Source: Marinimicrobium locisalis
Lineage (GTDB): Bacteria; Pseudomonadota; Gammaproteobacteria; Pseudomonadales; Cellvibrionaceae
Assembly: GCF_039822625.1 (NCBI RefSeq)
Contig: NZ_JBDLLG010000021.1
Location: 41,162 to 105,161 of the forward strand
Direction: 5' to 3'
DNA: 64,000 nt
A model generated the notes under the pieces. It was not told where the DNA came from and made no database searches. It saw nothing but the letters and a program-made list of their open reading frames with translations. Positions within the stretch are counted from its first letter, which is position 1. The number at the start of each line of letters is the position of its first letter. Positions 52,902-62,074 of the stretch are shown in pieces. Position numbers and translations under genes: made by a program.

Positions 52902-53847
52902 GAAGAGAATAGCAGTAATTGCGACGTCCAATAGTATGGGGGTGATGCCTCAGGACTTAATAGACATCGGCTTGGTAAAGCTTAACGTCCTAGGTTTTGA
53001 TGTTGTCTTTGGGAAAAATGTCAACAATAATTATTTTGGCATAGCCGGACTGCGTGAAGATCGATTGGCAGATTTAAATTGGGCATTAAACGCCAACGAC
53101 ATCGATATTGTAATGCCAGTATTTGGAGGTTACAACTGCGCTGAACTGCTAGACGGAGTTGACTATTCTGCTATCAAAGAAAAAATGGTGGTTGGTTACA
53201 GTGACATTACTTCGTTAATTAATGATATCTATGCTCGTACCGGTCGGACAGCATATCACGGACCGGGATTTGCAAAATTTTGCGACCCCAACATTAGCGA
53301 AGAAACAGTTCAATCCTTTATGCAAGCCGTAAATGGCGATCACAACACGCTCATCAGTGCTCCTGAGAAGATGTCCAGCGATCTATGGTTTATTAAAAAG
53401 AACTACGGACCCCGTGAGTGGCGTAGCCATCCAACAATGAAGGCGCTGTGTAAAGGCCGAGCTCAAGGCAAGCTTGTTGGCGGCACAATGGAAACACTGC
53501 TGTCGCTTAACGCTACTCCTTATCAGGTCAATTACGACGATAAAGTACTATTACTTGAAACCAGCTATAAGACATCAGTATCCATCTTTAAGCAGTGGAT
53601 GACGCAGTTTAGTCAGCAAGGTGTTTTTGATAGAGTCGCAGGTGTAGTTTTCGGGACATTCAGTCTTTGTTCTGAGCTAGCTGAAGAACAGATTCTTGAA
53701 AAGGTATTATCTGAGTATTTCTGCGCATACGATAAGCCCGTTGCGATGCATCTCCCTTCTTCACATGCGGACCCAATCTATACGTTGCCCATAGGTGGTG
53801 ATGTAGAACTTTACTCAGGAGATCTAGCGTGGTTGAAGATTATTTAA
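52894..53847 (+). CDS. LD-carboxypeptidase family S66, MccF-like
   Basis: 317 residues. The nucleophile Ser103 is in VVGYSDITSL, Glu in LLLETSYKT and His in HLPSSHADP, the Ser-Glu-His triad of S66 peptidases. The start IAVIATSNSMGVMPQ and the full domain match MccF, which cleaves the aminoacyl-nucleotide bond of processed microcin C and so gives immunity. Here it sits next to MetRS paralogues and a nucleotidase, which favours a self-protection or product-processing role over peptidoglycan recycling (inference). It overlaps MetRS-like by eight bases and surE by 19. Confidence 0.87.
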   Translation: MNRKRIAVIATSNSMGVMPQDLIDIGLVKLNVLGFDVVFGKNVNNNYFGIAGLREDRLADLNWALNANDIDIVMPVFGGYNCAELLDGVDYSAIKEKMVVGYSDITSLINDIYARTGRTAYHGPGFAKFCDPNISEETVQSFMQAVNGDHNTLISAPEKMSSDLWFIKKNYGPREWRSHPTMKALCKGRAQGKLVGGTMETLLSLNATPYQVNYDDKVLLLETSYKTSVSIFKQWMTQFSQQGVFDRVAGVVFGTFSLCSELAEEQILEKVLSEYFCAYDKPVAMHLPSSHADPIYTLPIGGDVELYSGDLAWLKII

Positions 53848-54569
53848 ACTCAGTATTGGTCTGTAATGACGACGGTTTTCACTCGCCCAGCCTGCGACCG
53901 TTATTACGCTATTTAGAAAGCATGTTTCGTCATGTGGTTGCCGTTGTACCCGACTCTGATCGCAGCGGTGTGGCTTGCTCTATGACAGTAGATCGACCGA
54001 TTAGGGTTAAGCAGCCCGAGGATGGAATATACACGGTTAACGGTACACCCGTCGACTGTGTTAATTTTGCTGTATCAGAGTTATTTGAGGGAGAAGATTT
54101 AGATATGCTGATCTCCGGCATTAATGCTGGTCACAATATGGCCAATAGCCTGCTTTATTCAGGTACGGTAGGGGCTGCGTTACATGCACAGCAATTTGGT
54201 ATCCGCGGAATATGTTTTTCTGCCAATGATGAGGACCCAAATTGGGTGGAAAATAGCCTGTCACAGATAATGCGGCACGATCTCGTCAAAGGCTTTGTCG
54301 ATCCAGCTCAGTGTCAAGCCAAAATCTTAAATATCAATCTGCCAGCCTTCGAGACCTCGGCCGAGCAGCAAGTACGCATCACGCGCCCAGCCCAGCGTCA
54401 GGGGATTAAAATGACAGCCGCAGTTGACCCTTATGGCAATGCAGTGTATTGGGCTGGCAAGCCAGGGGATATAGTAGAATCTAATACTCTGAGTGATTAC
54501 AATGTGTTACAGTCGGGAGATGTGTCAGTTACACCAATTGACGCTGACCTTTCAATTGAAATGAATTAG
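53829..54569 (+). CDS. surE: SurE-like 5'/3'-nucleotidase
   Basis: 246 residues from GTG 53829. Family boxes: VLVCNDDGFHSP (metal Asp pair), DRSGVACSMT, NGTPVDCVN and ISGINAGHNMANSLLYSGTVGAALHA. SurE removes phosphate from nucleoside monophosphates. The chromosomal surE is normally next to pcm, which is absent here, so this is an extra copy tied to the cluster. It may dephosphorylate a nucleotide-containing product or a toxic by-product (inference). It lies between MccF-like and metG genes. Confidence 0.88.
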   Translation: MVEDYLNSVLVCNDDGFHSPSLRPLLRYLESMFRHVVAVVPDSDRSGVACSMTVDRPIRVKQPEDGIYTVNGTPVDCVNFAVSELFEGEDLDMLISGINAGHNMANSLLYSGTVGAALHAQQFGIRGICFSANDEDPNWVENSLSQIMRHDLVKGFVDPAQCQAKILNINLPAFETSAEQQVRITRPAQRQGIKMTAAVDPYGNAVYWAGKPGDIVESNTLSDYNVLQSGDVSVTPIDADLSIEMN

Positions 54570-54582
54570 GACTGAACGCTAG

Positions 54583-56271
54583 ATGAGTTACTATCTTATA
54601 ACCAGCGCCTTACCTTACATCAACGGCATTAAGCACTTAGGTAACTTAGTTGGTTCAATGCTGCCCGCTGACCTCTATGCGCGCCACCTGAGGCAGCAGG
54701 GCGAGAGGGTGCTGTACATATGCGGTACGGACGAACACGGTACACCAGCAGAGCTTGCCGCGCGTGCAAAGGGTGTTGAGGTAAAAAGTTTTTGCGAAGA
54801 CATGTATGCCAGACAGAAAGAGATCTACGAAAGATTTAACTTATCTTTCGATTATTTCGGACGCAGCTCCAATAACACCAACCACAAAATTACGCAAGAA
54901 GTTTTTCTCGCGCTTGAGAAAAATGGTTTTATCGAGGAAAAAGAGGTAGAGCAATATTATTCAGAACAAGATGGGCGCTATCTGCCCGATCGCTTTGTTA
55001 CTGGAATTTGCCCTCATTGTGGAGATACTGGCGCTAGAGGTGATCAGTGCGAAGCTTGTGGCAGATTGCTCGACCCAAAAGATTTGATACAACCACGCTC
55101 TTCCATTAGTGGTGCACAAGATTTAGAGTTTCGCAAATCCAAACATCTCTTTTTGAAGCTATCGACATTGCAAGCTCGTCTTGAGCAGTGGGTGAAGACG
55201 AAAGAGACCTGGCCAACGACAACAAGAGGCATTGCTAAAAAATGGTTTAAGGAAGGCCTTGAAGATCGCTGTATTACACGCGATACTGCCTGGGGTGTAC
55301 CGGTTCCGAAACAGGGCTACGAGGGCAAAAGGTTTTACGTCTGGTTTGATGCTCCAATGGCCTATATTGCCATGACAAAGGACTGGGCGGAGGCAACAGG
55401 CGAACAGGACCAGTGGCGTAATTGGTGGTGCGGCAACGAAGCCGTTACCTATGACCAGTTTATGGCAAAGGACAATGTCCCCTTCCATGCAATATTTTGG
55501 CCCGCTATGGTGTTAGGTTCCGAGCTAGGGTTCAAAATGCCAGATCACATTAACGGCGTAAATTGGCTTACGTACGAGGGTGGAAAGTTCTCTACTAGTA
55601 ACAACCGTGGCATATTTACCGATCAGGCTCTGGAAGAATTTGATGCTGACTATTGGCGTTATTACCTCGCCTCGGTGATGCCGGAAACCTCCGACTCAGA
55701 CTTTACGTTTGTTCACTTCGCGCAAACCATTAACGCAGACCTGGTGAACAACCTAGGTAACTTCGTCTCAAGAGCTTGCACGTTGATAGTGAAAAACTTC
55801 GATGGAAAACTGGAAAAAATTTCACCCGAGTTCGCCGATTCACATTGCAATGAATTTAACCGCGCAAATGAATTGTTAGACAATATTGACCAGTATCTGC
55901 GTAATAAAAAAATACTTAAGGCTGTAACTGAAATTAAAGCGCTATGGTCTTATGGAAATGAGTATATCACTGCCAACCAACCATGGAAGCTGGTTAAAAC
56001 GGACAAACAAAAAGCTCACGACGTGCTAGCTTTTTGCTTCCATTTAATTAAGATTAGCTTTGTGGCTTCAAATTCGTTGATACCCTCTACCAGCCAGAAC
56101 ATAGTTAATCAAATAGGCTGTGATCTTGAATTAAAAAATACTTCTTTTGAACAGGCTAAGAGTTTTATAAATTTTGACAGGGCAGTAATAGTTAAAAAGC
56201 CCAAAAAGCTATTTTCGAAAATTTCCGAAGAGGAAGTTCAAGTATTGAATGATAAGTACGGATGTGGGTGA
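54583..56271 (+). CDS. metG: Second methionyl-tRNA synthetase (KFSTS type)
   Basis: 562 residues. HIGH-type HLGN in YINGIKHLGNLVG, ICGTDEHGTPAE, zinc Cys set (CPHCGDTG...CEACG), and KFSTSNNRGIF in the KMSKS loop. Lacks the C-terminal EMAP/dimer domain of E. coli MetG, though the anticodon-binding domain is present. A normal metG is expected elsewhere in the genome. Presence inside a pathway with MccF and a MetRS relative suggests a resistant enzyme copy. The alternative is use in biosynthesis. Last gene of the first cluster block. Confidence 0.87.
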   Translation: MSYYLITSALPYINGIKHLGNLVGSMLPADLYARHLRQQGERVLYICGTDEHGTPAELAARAKGVEVKSFCEDMYARQKEIYERFNLSFDYFGRSSNNTNHKITQEVFLALEKNGFIEEKEVEQYYSEQDGRYLPDRFVTGICPHCGDTGARGDQCEACGRLLDPKDLIQPRSSISGAQDLEFRKSKHLFLKLSTLQARLEQWVKTKETWPTTTRGIAKKWFKEGLEDRCITRDTAWGVPVPKQGYEGKRFYVWFDAPMAYIAMTKDWAEATGEQDQWRNWWCGNEAVTYDQFMAKDNVPFHAIFWPAMVLGSELGFKMPDHINGVNWLTYEGGKFSTSNNRGIFTDQALEEFDADYWRYYLASVMPETSDSDFTFVHFAQTINADLVNNLGNFVSRACTLIVKNFDGKLEKISPEFADSHCNEFNRANELLDNIDQYLRNKKILKAVTEIKALWSYGNEYITANQPWKLVKTDKQKAHDVLAFCFHLIKISFVASNSLIPSTSQNIVNQIGCDLELKNTSFEQAKSFINFDRAVIVKKPKKLFSKISEEEVQVLNDKYGCG

Positions 56272-56460
56272 TTATATTCACTTGTGCATAGCAGGCGGAT
56301 TGCGTTCATCATATGGCGTTTATGTTTAAAGCCAGCGTTGCAATACCTCTGTCAGCTTCTTAAGTTTCGATGTACTGCTAACAGTTGCGCTTACTGACTG
56401 ATTCAATACTAAGGATGTATAAACATTTCCGTATATGATTTAACCAATTAGCTACGACAC

Positions 56461-57485
56461 ATGCCCTTTAAGTAGTGAAGAGCAATTCTTGATTCGCAAA
56501 ATGGCGGCTCAACGAGTGTTGTGTCGTGAGATAGCTATTGAAGTTAATTGCAGTCTGAATTTACTTGGGCGAATTATGAAAAATGGGTAATAATTTAATG
56601 CTAGGGTGACTTTACTGCCCTTGCACCCATCGCCCGTAGCGGACGCAATAGAACGCCAACGGAAATTGAAGAGCAAGAAGTAAAACGTTGGGTAGTACGT
56701 TAAAACCCAAGACAGCACTGCTTTAATTTTGGGTTATGGTAAAAATAAATCGTGGCTGATCTAACATTGGATCGCTTTACATAGTGTTGAGCATGTCTTC
56801 TGTGGGAAGCCTCTTTCATCGACTTGGTTTAACGTCTCAAAAGCTCTAGTGCCTCGCCTCTCGAAGAGATAATGAAAGAAGTATGTGGAAAGAAACGGAA
56901 TACTCAAACGTCAAAAAGTGTCGAAGCGGCGGAGTGACGGGTTTTTTGGTTAGACGAAGCCGGTATCGCTCTGATGATAAACTAAAAAAATATGGCCATT
57001 AAATGGCGAGACGCTGATAATCAAAAAGTGGTCAACGACAGTCCATTAATACTGTATCAGCGCTATCGAGTACTGGTGTTTTTGGTGCCACATTGTTACA
57101 GGCCCATTTAATGTCAATAAATTCATCGAATGCATTAAAAGCATGCTAAAAAGCGGCTTCGTTTTTCGTATTTGATTGTTGAGAGTCACCCGGCGCATAA
57201 GTATAAAGATTAACGAGCTTTATAGAGGCTGAGCGTAATCGCATCGCGCTATACGTACTTTCGCCTTATGCGCCAGATTTAAATTCTGGTGAATTGGTTC
57301 GGAATCAAGTGAGGCATATGGACACATCGACGGAACCACTACAGAAAGGTGAATCAATAAAGGATCGAGCTCGAAAATGACTTGGAGGCTATCAATTCAA
57401 ATAAGGCACCTACGCGATCATTTTTCTGAGAACCCAAGGTATCCTTTGCTGCGGCTTCGACAGCAATTTATGTAATGACAAGGTA
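56461..57485 (+). pseudogene. Decayed IS630-family transposase
   Basis: Pieces in different frames give an IS630 transposase: N-terminal HTH LSSEEQFLIRKMAAQRVLCREIA, DEAG of the catalytic core (near 56955), GQRQSINTVSALSSTG, SYLIVESHPAHK, LYVLSPYAPDLNSGELVRNQV, and the end NKAPTRSFF. There are many stops and shifts, and the terminal dinucleotide target was not looked for exactly. The element is inert. It separates the metG end from the tailoring genes. No intact gene occurs in 56272-57640. Confidence 0.85.
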
Positions 57486-57640
57486 ACTAATAGGTGTGCC
57501 TAGGGCTGTTGTGCTTTTTTCTGCATCATATTTTTACGAAAAAGGTTGGCGCATTATTATTTGGCCCACCAAATATTCTTTATCAGTTTGTTAAACGCAA
57601 AATATAAGCATGCTAATTTTAATATTGAGAATACAAAGTT

Positions 57641-58891
57641 ATGGTTGATATAATACTATTGCCGTTTGGGTCAGCAGGTGATGTTTACCCGTTTATAGGG
57701 CTCGGAAAAGAGCTAGTAAATAGAGGATACTCTGTTGTTGCTTTAACAAGTGGATATTATCGTGAACCCTTGATGCGTGCTGGTATTGAACTTGTCGATG
57801 TGTTCAGCGAAGAAAAATATAGAGCGCTCATTGGGCACCCTGATACTTGGGAGCCCGGCTTGAAGAGTTTACGTAAAGCGATTGGTGCAGCGGAGGAAGT
57901 TTTACCTCCTCAGTATGAATACTTGACATTACGAAAAGATGATGACGTATTAATAATTTCGGGAGCGTTTTGTTTTGCCGCGAGAATTGCACAGGAAAAG
58001 CATGAAATGAAAAATATTACCATGCAAACCTCTCCTGCCTATATAAACAGTGTACAGAAACCACCGTTAATTTCAGGCCTTTATATGCCAGATTGGATGC
58101 CAATGTGGGCAAGAAGGCTGCAGTATAGTATTGTCGGCAGATTTGCAGATAAGCTATTTCAGGGCATCAATGACTTTAGAGAAAAGTGTAATCTTGAACC
58201 AGTTAAGAAGGTAGGAACGCACTGGGCAAACTCTCCTTTGATGACTGTTGGTCTTTTCCCAAGTTGGTTCTGTCCTCCAGCGGATGATTGGGACAAATTT
58301 GTTCACCTAGCTGACTTCCCTACTTACGACGACCCTAAGATATCCTATAAGAGTGACGTTGTAGATGCTTTTATAAAAAAAACTCGCCCCCTTGGAAAAC
58401 CTATCATCTTCTGTCCTGGCTCCGCAGTAATGAATGACCCAAGCTTTTTCAGGTCTGCAGTTGACGCTTGCATACAACTTAACAAGCCGGGAATTTTGGT
58501 GACAAACTTCGAAGATCAAATACCGAGCAATCTTCCTGTCAATGTTATCCACGTTAGATATATCCCTTTTTCCAAGGTGTTAGAACAGGTGGAAACAATG
58601 GTTCACCACGGAGGTATAGGTACTGTGGCCAGTTGCTTTTCGTCCGCCACATCGCAAGTCATTATCCCTTCAGCATATGATCAGTTCGATAATGGGCGTC
58701 GTGTTGAACAGCTTGGTGTTGGTCGAGTGCTCGGCAAAAAACAAGTGTCGGGAAATAGCTTAGCTTCCACAATTAAAGAGGTTTATGAAGATAGCTCCTT
58801 TCAAAAAAAGTGCCAGCAAATCCAAAAGAAAATGCTAGCTTATGATGAAGGCTTAAAAACAGTATGTGACTTAGTGCTTAGTAAAGTTTAG
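57641..58891 (+). CDS. GT1-family glycosyltransferase
   Basis: 416 residues, GT-B fold, UGT/MGT type. N-terminal domain begins ILLPFGSAGDVYPFIGLGKEL; the C-terminal donor site reads VHHGGIGTVASCF...PSAYDQFDNGRRVE. This resembles rhamnosyl/glucosyl transferases acting on lipids and macrolides (RhlB/UGT type). With the second GT1 at 62075 it would add one of two sugars. Sugar donor cannot be assigned. First gene of the second cluster block, 156 bp after the IS630 remnant. Confidence 0.87.
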   Translation: MVDIILLPFGSAGDVYPFIGLGKELVNRGYSVVALTSGYYREPLMRAGIELVDVFSEEKYRALIGHPDTWEPGLKSLRKAIGAAEEVLPPQYEYLTLRKDDDVLIISGAFCFAARIAQEKHEMKNITMQTSPAYINSVQKPPLISGLYMPDWMPMWARRLQYSIVGRFADKLFQGINDFREKCNLEPVKKVGTHWANSPLMTVGLFPSWFCPPADDWDKFVHLADFPTYDDPKISYKSDVVDAFIKKTRPLGKPIIFCPGSAVMNDPSFFRSAVDACIQLNKPGILVTNFEDQIPSNLPVNVIHVRYIPFSKVLEQVETMVHHGGIGTVASCFSSATSQVIIPSAYDQFDNGRRVEQLGVGRVLGKKQVSGNSLASTIKEVYEDSSFQKKCQQIQKKMLAYDEGLKTVCDLVLSKV

Positions 58892-58923
58892 TGGGGAAAC
58901 ATCCTATTTTTTAGGGGTTAATA

Positions 58924-60015
58924 ATGACAAAGCGATCAGTAGACGACACTCAACTAAAACCAAAACCGATTATTGATTACAACTTTATCGTGCCAGTTAT
59001 TTTTACCCCTGTTATATGCCTTATCATATCAGTCGGCGGCTGGGCGACATATGTTGGTATTGCATTTATTTTCTACGATGCAATAGTTGACTATTTCATT
59101 GGTGGCGACTCAAGAAACTATGCCCCAGAAATTGAAAAAGAAGTTGCACAGAAGCAATACTATAGAATTCTCAACTATATGGCTTTTGTTGGCGTGGTCA
59201 TTCTTGTCATATATTCTACCTATGCCTTTGTTGCCCCTGGTATAACGTTGTTTGAGCAAATAGGAATTCTCATATCATGCGGCGTAGGTACGGCAGCATT
59301 AGGCATTATTCGTGCTCACGAAATGATACATAGAAGATCGAAGATCGATAGGATTTTTGGAGGTATATTGTTGTCATTCTTGTGGTACGGAACGTTTAAA
59401 GTTGAGCATGTAAGAGGTCACCACGTAGATGTTGCAACAGATAAAGACCCTTCCTCGGCTAAGAAGGGTGAGAATATTTACTTTTTTATCATCAAGTCCA
59501 TTTTTCTGAACTTTATCAAAGCTTTTCAAATAGAGAGCCAAAGATTAAAATTGCGTGGACGCTCCTACCTAAGCTGGCACAACGAAGCGCTGAACCTTAC
59601 GGCATTATCTATTATATTTACTTTTTTAGCTGGCTATACTTTTGGCACCACCGGTGCAATATTTTTTGTTGCTCAAGGGTTTTTTGCAATTGCTCTTCTG
59701 GAGTTGATTAACTATGTACAGCACTATGGCTTGAGAAGGAAGAAGCTCGAGGATGGTAGATACGAAAAACCTGGCTACAACCATTCTTGGAACTCGAATG
59801 CGAAAACAAATAACTTTATTCTACTGAATCTTCTTCGTCACTCTGACCACCATGTTAATCAAGCTCGTCCGTATCAAATATTGCGCCACATACCAGAATC
59901 GCCACAGTTACCGACAGGCTATACCGGTATGATTCTGATCGCTTTAGTCCCTCCTCTTTGGTTTAAAATTGTCGATCCAATACTTGAGGAATATCAACAG
60001 CGTAGAGCCAAATAA
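58924..60015 (+). CDS. AlkB-type non-haem di-iron hydroxylase
   Basis: 363-residue membrane protein with about six hydrophobic segments. His boxes: AHEMIHRRS, EHVRGHHVD and LLRHSDHHVNQ, plus ELINYVQHYGLRR; this is the alkane 1-monooxygenase pattern rather than a simple desaturase. AlkB enzymes hydroxylate terminal methyl groups with rubredoxin electrons; no rubredoxin is coded in the window. In this pathway it may oxidise the LuxDCE-derived acyl chain (inference). The spacing is short to tfuA (3 bp). Confidence 0.88.
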   Translation: MTKRSVDDTQLKPKPIIDYNFIVPVIFTPVICLIISVGGWATYVGIAFIFYDAIVDYFIGGDSRNYAPEIEKEVAQKQYYRILNYMAFVGVVILVIYSTYAFVAPGITLFEQIGILISCGVGTAALGIIRAHEMIHRRSKIDRIFGGILLSFLWYGTFKVEHVRGHHVDVATDKDPSSAKKGENIYFFIIKSIFLNFIKAFQIESQRLKLRGRSYLSWHNEALNLTALSIIFTFLAGYTFGTTGAIFFVAQGFFAIALLELINYVQHYGLRRKKLEDGRYEKPGYNHSWNSNAKTNNFILLNLLRHSDHHVNQARPYQILRHIPESPQLPTGYTGMILIALVPPLWFKIVDPILEEYQQRRAK

Positions 60016-60018
60016 GCT

Positions 60019-60672
60019 ATGAATAAAACGATAGTGTATATCGGTCCAAGTATTGCTGAAGAACCATTCGAAAAATACTTTAAGGGTAATATTGAGTTTC
60101 GTGCTCCCGTCAAGCGAGGCGACCTGCTACAGCTAGACGATTCAATTGAGCGAGTTGCCATTGTTGATGGTGTATTTCATAGCTCTTTAGCTGTTAGCAT
60201 TAGAGAAATTAAAGAGCTAATAAATAAAGGTATAGAGGTTGTTGGCAGTTCCAGTATGGGGGCATTGAGAGCAGCCGAACTATACAACCACGGCATGAAA
60301 GGTATCGGGAAAGTGTTCGAGCTATATAGGGATGGTATAATCGATTCGGACGCAGATGTTGCACTCATGTTCGACCCAAAAACCTTCAGAAATATCACCA
60401 CCCCTAGGATTAGCTTCAAAAGCCTTCTCAATGACATGAGAGTTCAGGGCTTAATTGACAAAGATGAAATGGAGGAGTGTTTCACCATTATAGATACGGT
60501 CCACTATATGGAATTGACTCGATCAGGGATGTTAAAAAAACTAAAGAACTTCCCCAAGTATAGCACTTTAATTAACGACTTTATTCAAGCAGATGAAAGC
60601 CTTTTTGATGTCAAAAAGGCTGATGCAATAAAGCTTGCTGATTATCTTATCGCTTCTGATCAGGCTTGTTAA
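60019..60672 (+). CDS. tfuA: TfuA-like protein
   Basis: 217 residues of the TfuA family: YIGPSIAEEPFEKYF at the start, VDGVFHSSLAVSIREI, GVEVVGSSSMGALRAAELYN-type core (seen as VVGSSSMGALRAAELYNHG) and FELYRDGIIDSDADVAL. TfuA partners with YcaO to insert sulfur in peptide amides (thioviridamide-type and methanogen MCR thioglycine). Its presence with E1 and ThiS-like genes indicates thioamidation rather than azoline formation. It lies directly after the AlkB gene. Confidence 0.92.
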   Translation: MNKTIVYIGPSIAEEPFEKYFKGNIEFRAPVKRGDLLQLDDSIERVAIVDGVFHSSLAVSIREIKELINKGIEVVGSSSMGALRAAELYNHGMKGIGKVFELYRDGIIDSDADVALMFDPKTFRNITTPRISFKSLLNDMRVQGLIDKDEMEECFTIIDTVHYMELTRSGMLKKLKNFPKYSTLINDFIQADESLFDVKKADAIKLADYLIASDQAC

Positions 60673-60718
60673 CGGAATATTGTTCTGCCTATATCTAGTT
60701 TAAGGGAAGGGAGAAGTA

Positions 60719-61654
60719 ATGAAGATTGGCAAGCGCTCAACGGTGATGATAACCGGATCGACAGGTTTTGCTGGAGCGTCAGTAATTGAAAAGTTTGTTA
60801 AAGAGGGGCATAAGGTAATCGCTGTGCTGCGCATACCGGACGTTCAGGATCTAAAGTTAAAAAATAGTATTCTTGAGCAGAACGTAAATCGACTTAGAGG
60901 TATTGGCAATCACTCAGAAAATATTCGAATTTTTACTGCCAACATTAATGATGGTAGTAAAATAAAGAGTATATTGCTGGAAAACAATGTCGACTGTATT
61001 ATCCACTTGGCTGGCCAGTCAAGTGTTGTTGAGGCTGAGAAAAACAAAAAGGCTACGTATAGGGTCAATGCTAATCTCACTGAAAAACTTGCTAAAATTT
61101 CTGTTGATGTTGGCAATAAAATGAACAAGCATATCGAGTTTATATATATCAGTAGCATACGTGTTGTTCGTTGTCTTGAAACTCTAGATCTGAAGAGAAT
61201 TGTTGACGTAAACGCAGTCTATGATGCGAGTAAAATTTTAGCAGAAAAAAAGCTGAGAAGCATTGCCAACTTAAACGCAACTATAATTTATTCTCCAGGA
61301 CTTTTTGGTTCAGGAGAGGCACACACTCTAGTTGCTACGTGGGTAAAGAATGGCCTGAACAGAAAAAATATTATTATTCTTGGTGACCCTTCAACAAAGA
61401 TACCCCTATGCTCGCTCGGGGCATTTGTCGAGCAACTTCATATTACCATGTTAGATAATATCGGGAAGTCGGGCATCAAAAAGGATCTTGTTGTCATTGA
61501 ATATAACTATTCTCTTTATCAAATCGCTAATACAATTTGCGACTGCCTTGACAGAATAGCCGTCGACAATGTTGGTGGAGGAAACGTGAAATACAAGAAA
61601 GTTATAAATAGTCACAGGGAGCTAGTTAGCTATGAAAGATCTAGAGAGTTTTGA
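60719..61654 (+). CDS. Extended SDR (NAD-dependent epimerase/dehydratase-like)
   Basis: 311 residues. The nucleotide loop is GSTGFAGAS; HLAGQSSVVEA and YISSIRVV follow. The usual YxxxK is retained as YDASK. A C-terminal substrate domain fits sugar-nucleotide epimerases/reductases. It may prepare a sugar donor for the two GT1 enzymes or reduce a keto group. Starts 47 bp after tfuA with GGGAAGGGAG ribosome site. The end overlaps the next gene by 23 bases. Confidence 0.85.
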   Translation: MKIGKRSTVMITGSTGFAGASVIEKFVKEGHKVIAVLRIPDVQDLKLKNSILEQNVNRLRGIGNHSENIRIFTANINDGSKIKSILLENNVDCIIHLAGQSSVVEAEKNKKATYRVNANLTEKLAKISVDVGNKMNKHIEFIYISSIRVVRCLETLDLKRIVDVNAVYDASKILAEKKLRSIANLNATIIYSPGLFGSGEAHTLVATWVKNGLNRKNIIILGDPSTKIPLCSLGAFVEQLHITMLDNIGKSGIKKDLVVIEYNYSLYQIANTICDCLDRIAVDNVGGGNVKYKKVINSHRELVSYERSREF

Positions 61655-62009
61655 GTTTGCAATTGAAGAGGTTATAAGCTATTTTCATCGACAAAAGAGT
61701 TCAAGAATCAACAGCCGACGCCATTCAATTATTTGTTCCGATATCAAAGATCTAGAAAAAGTTAAACACTATTTGCAAGTTGATGACTCAAATATTTTGG
61801 CGGTTTTCTTGACCGAAGGGTTGGGTGGTATATATGAAAAACATGACAAACGCTTCCCAATTTACCGAAATTACCGATCATTTTTGAAAGCATCCGACAC
61901 GGAGGAAATATATATTTCCGAGTCAGCCTATAATATAAATCTAATCATGATAGCAAAAGAGCTGAATAAAACTATTCGGCCCTTTAGTGATTACGCGGAA
62001 ATGGCTTAG
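61632..62009 (+). CDS. Small protein, unknown, in cluster
   Basis: 125 residues, soluble, no signal peptide. It overlaps the SDR gene by 23 bases in another frame. Charged and slightly basic, with MKDLESFEFAIEEVISYFHRQ at the start (read in pieces) and a beta-alpha pattern (IICSDIKDLEKVKHYL; ILAVFLTEGLGG). I do not recognise a family. Good coding signal and position make it part of the cluster; function unknown. Confidence 0.65.
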   Translation: MKDLESFEFAIEEVISYFHRQKSSRINSRRHSIICSDIKDLEKVKHYLQVDDSNILAVFLTEGLGGIYEKHDKRFPIYRNYRSFLKASDTEEIYISESAYNINLIMIAKELNKTIRPFSDYAEMA

Positions 62010-62074
62010 CACACTGCAGAATATGATAGCTAAATTGTTTTTTGTAGATCCGCTAAATTAATCAGAGTACATCT

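Noticed and set aside
39771..56271. Bioluminescence operon
   Set aside because: luxDCE are present, but luxA and luxB are absent and the neighbours are amino-acid and sulfur chemistry genes.
54583..56271. Housekeeping metG misplaced by rearrangement
   Set aside because: Its position inside the cluster, AT-rich composition and short C-terminus favour an acquired copy; the rest of the genome is not visible, so this stays open.
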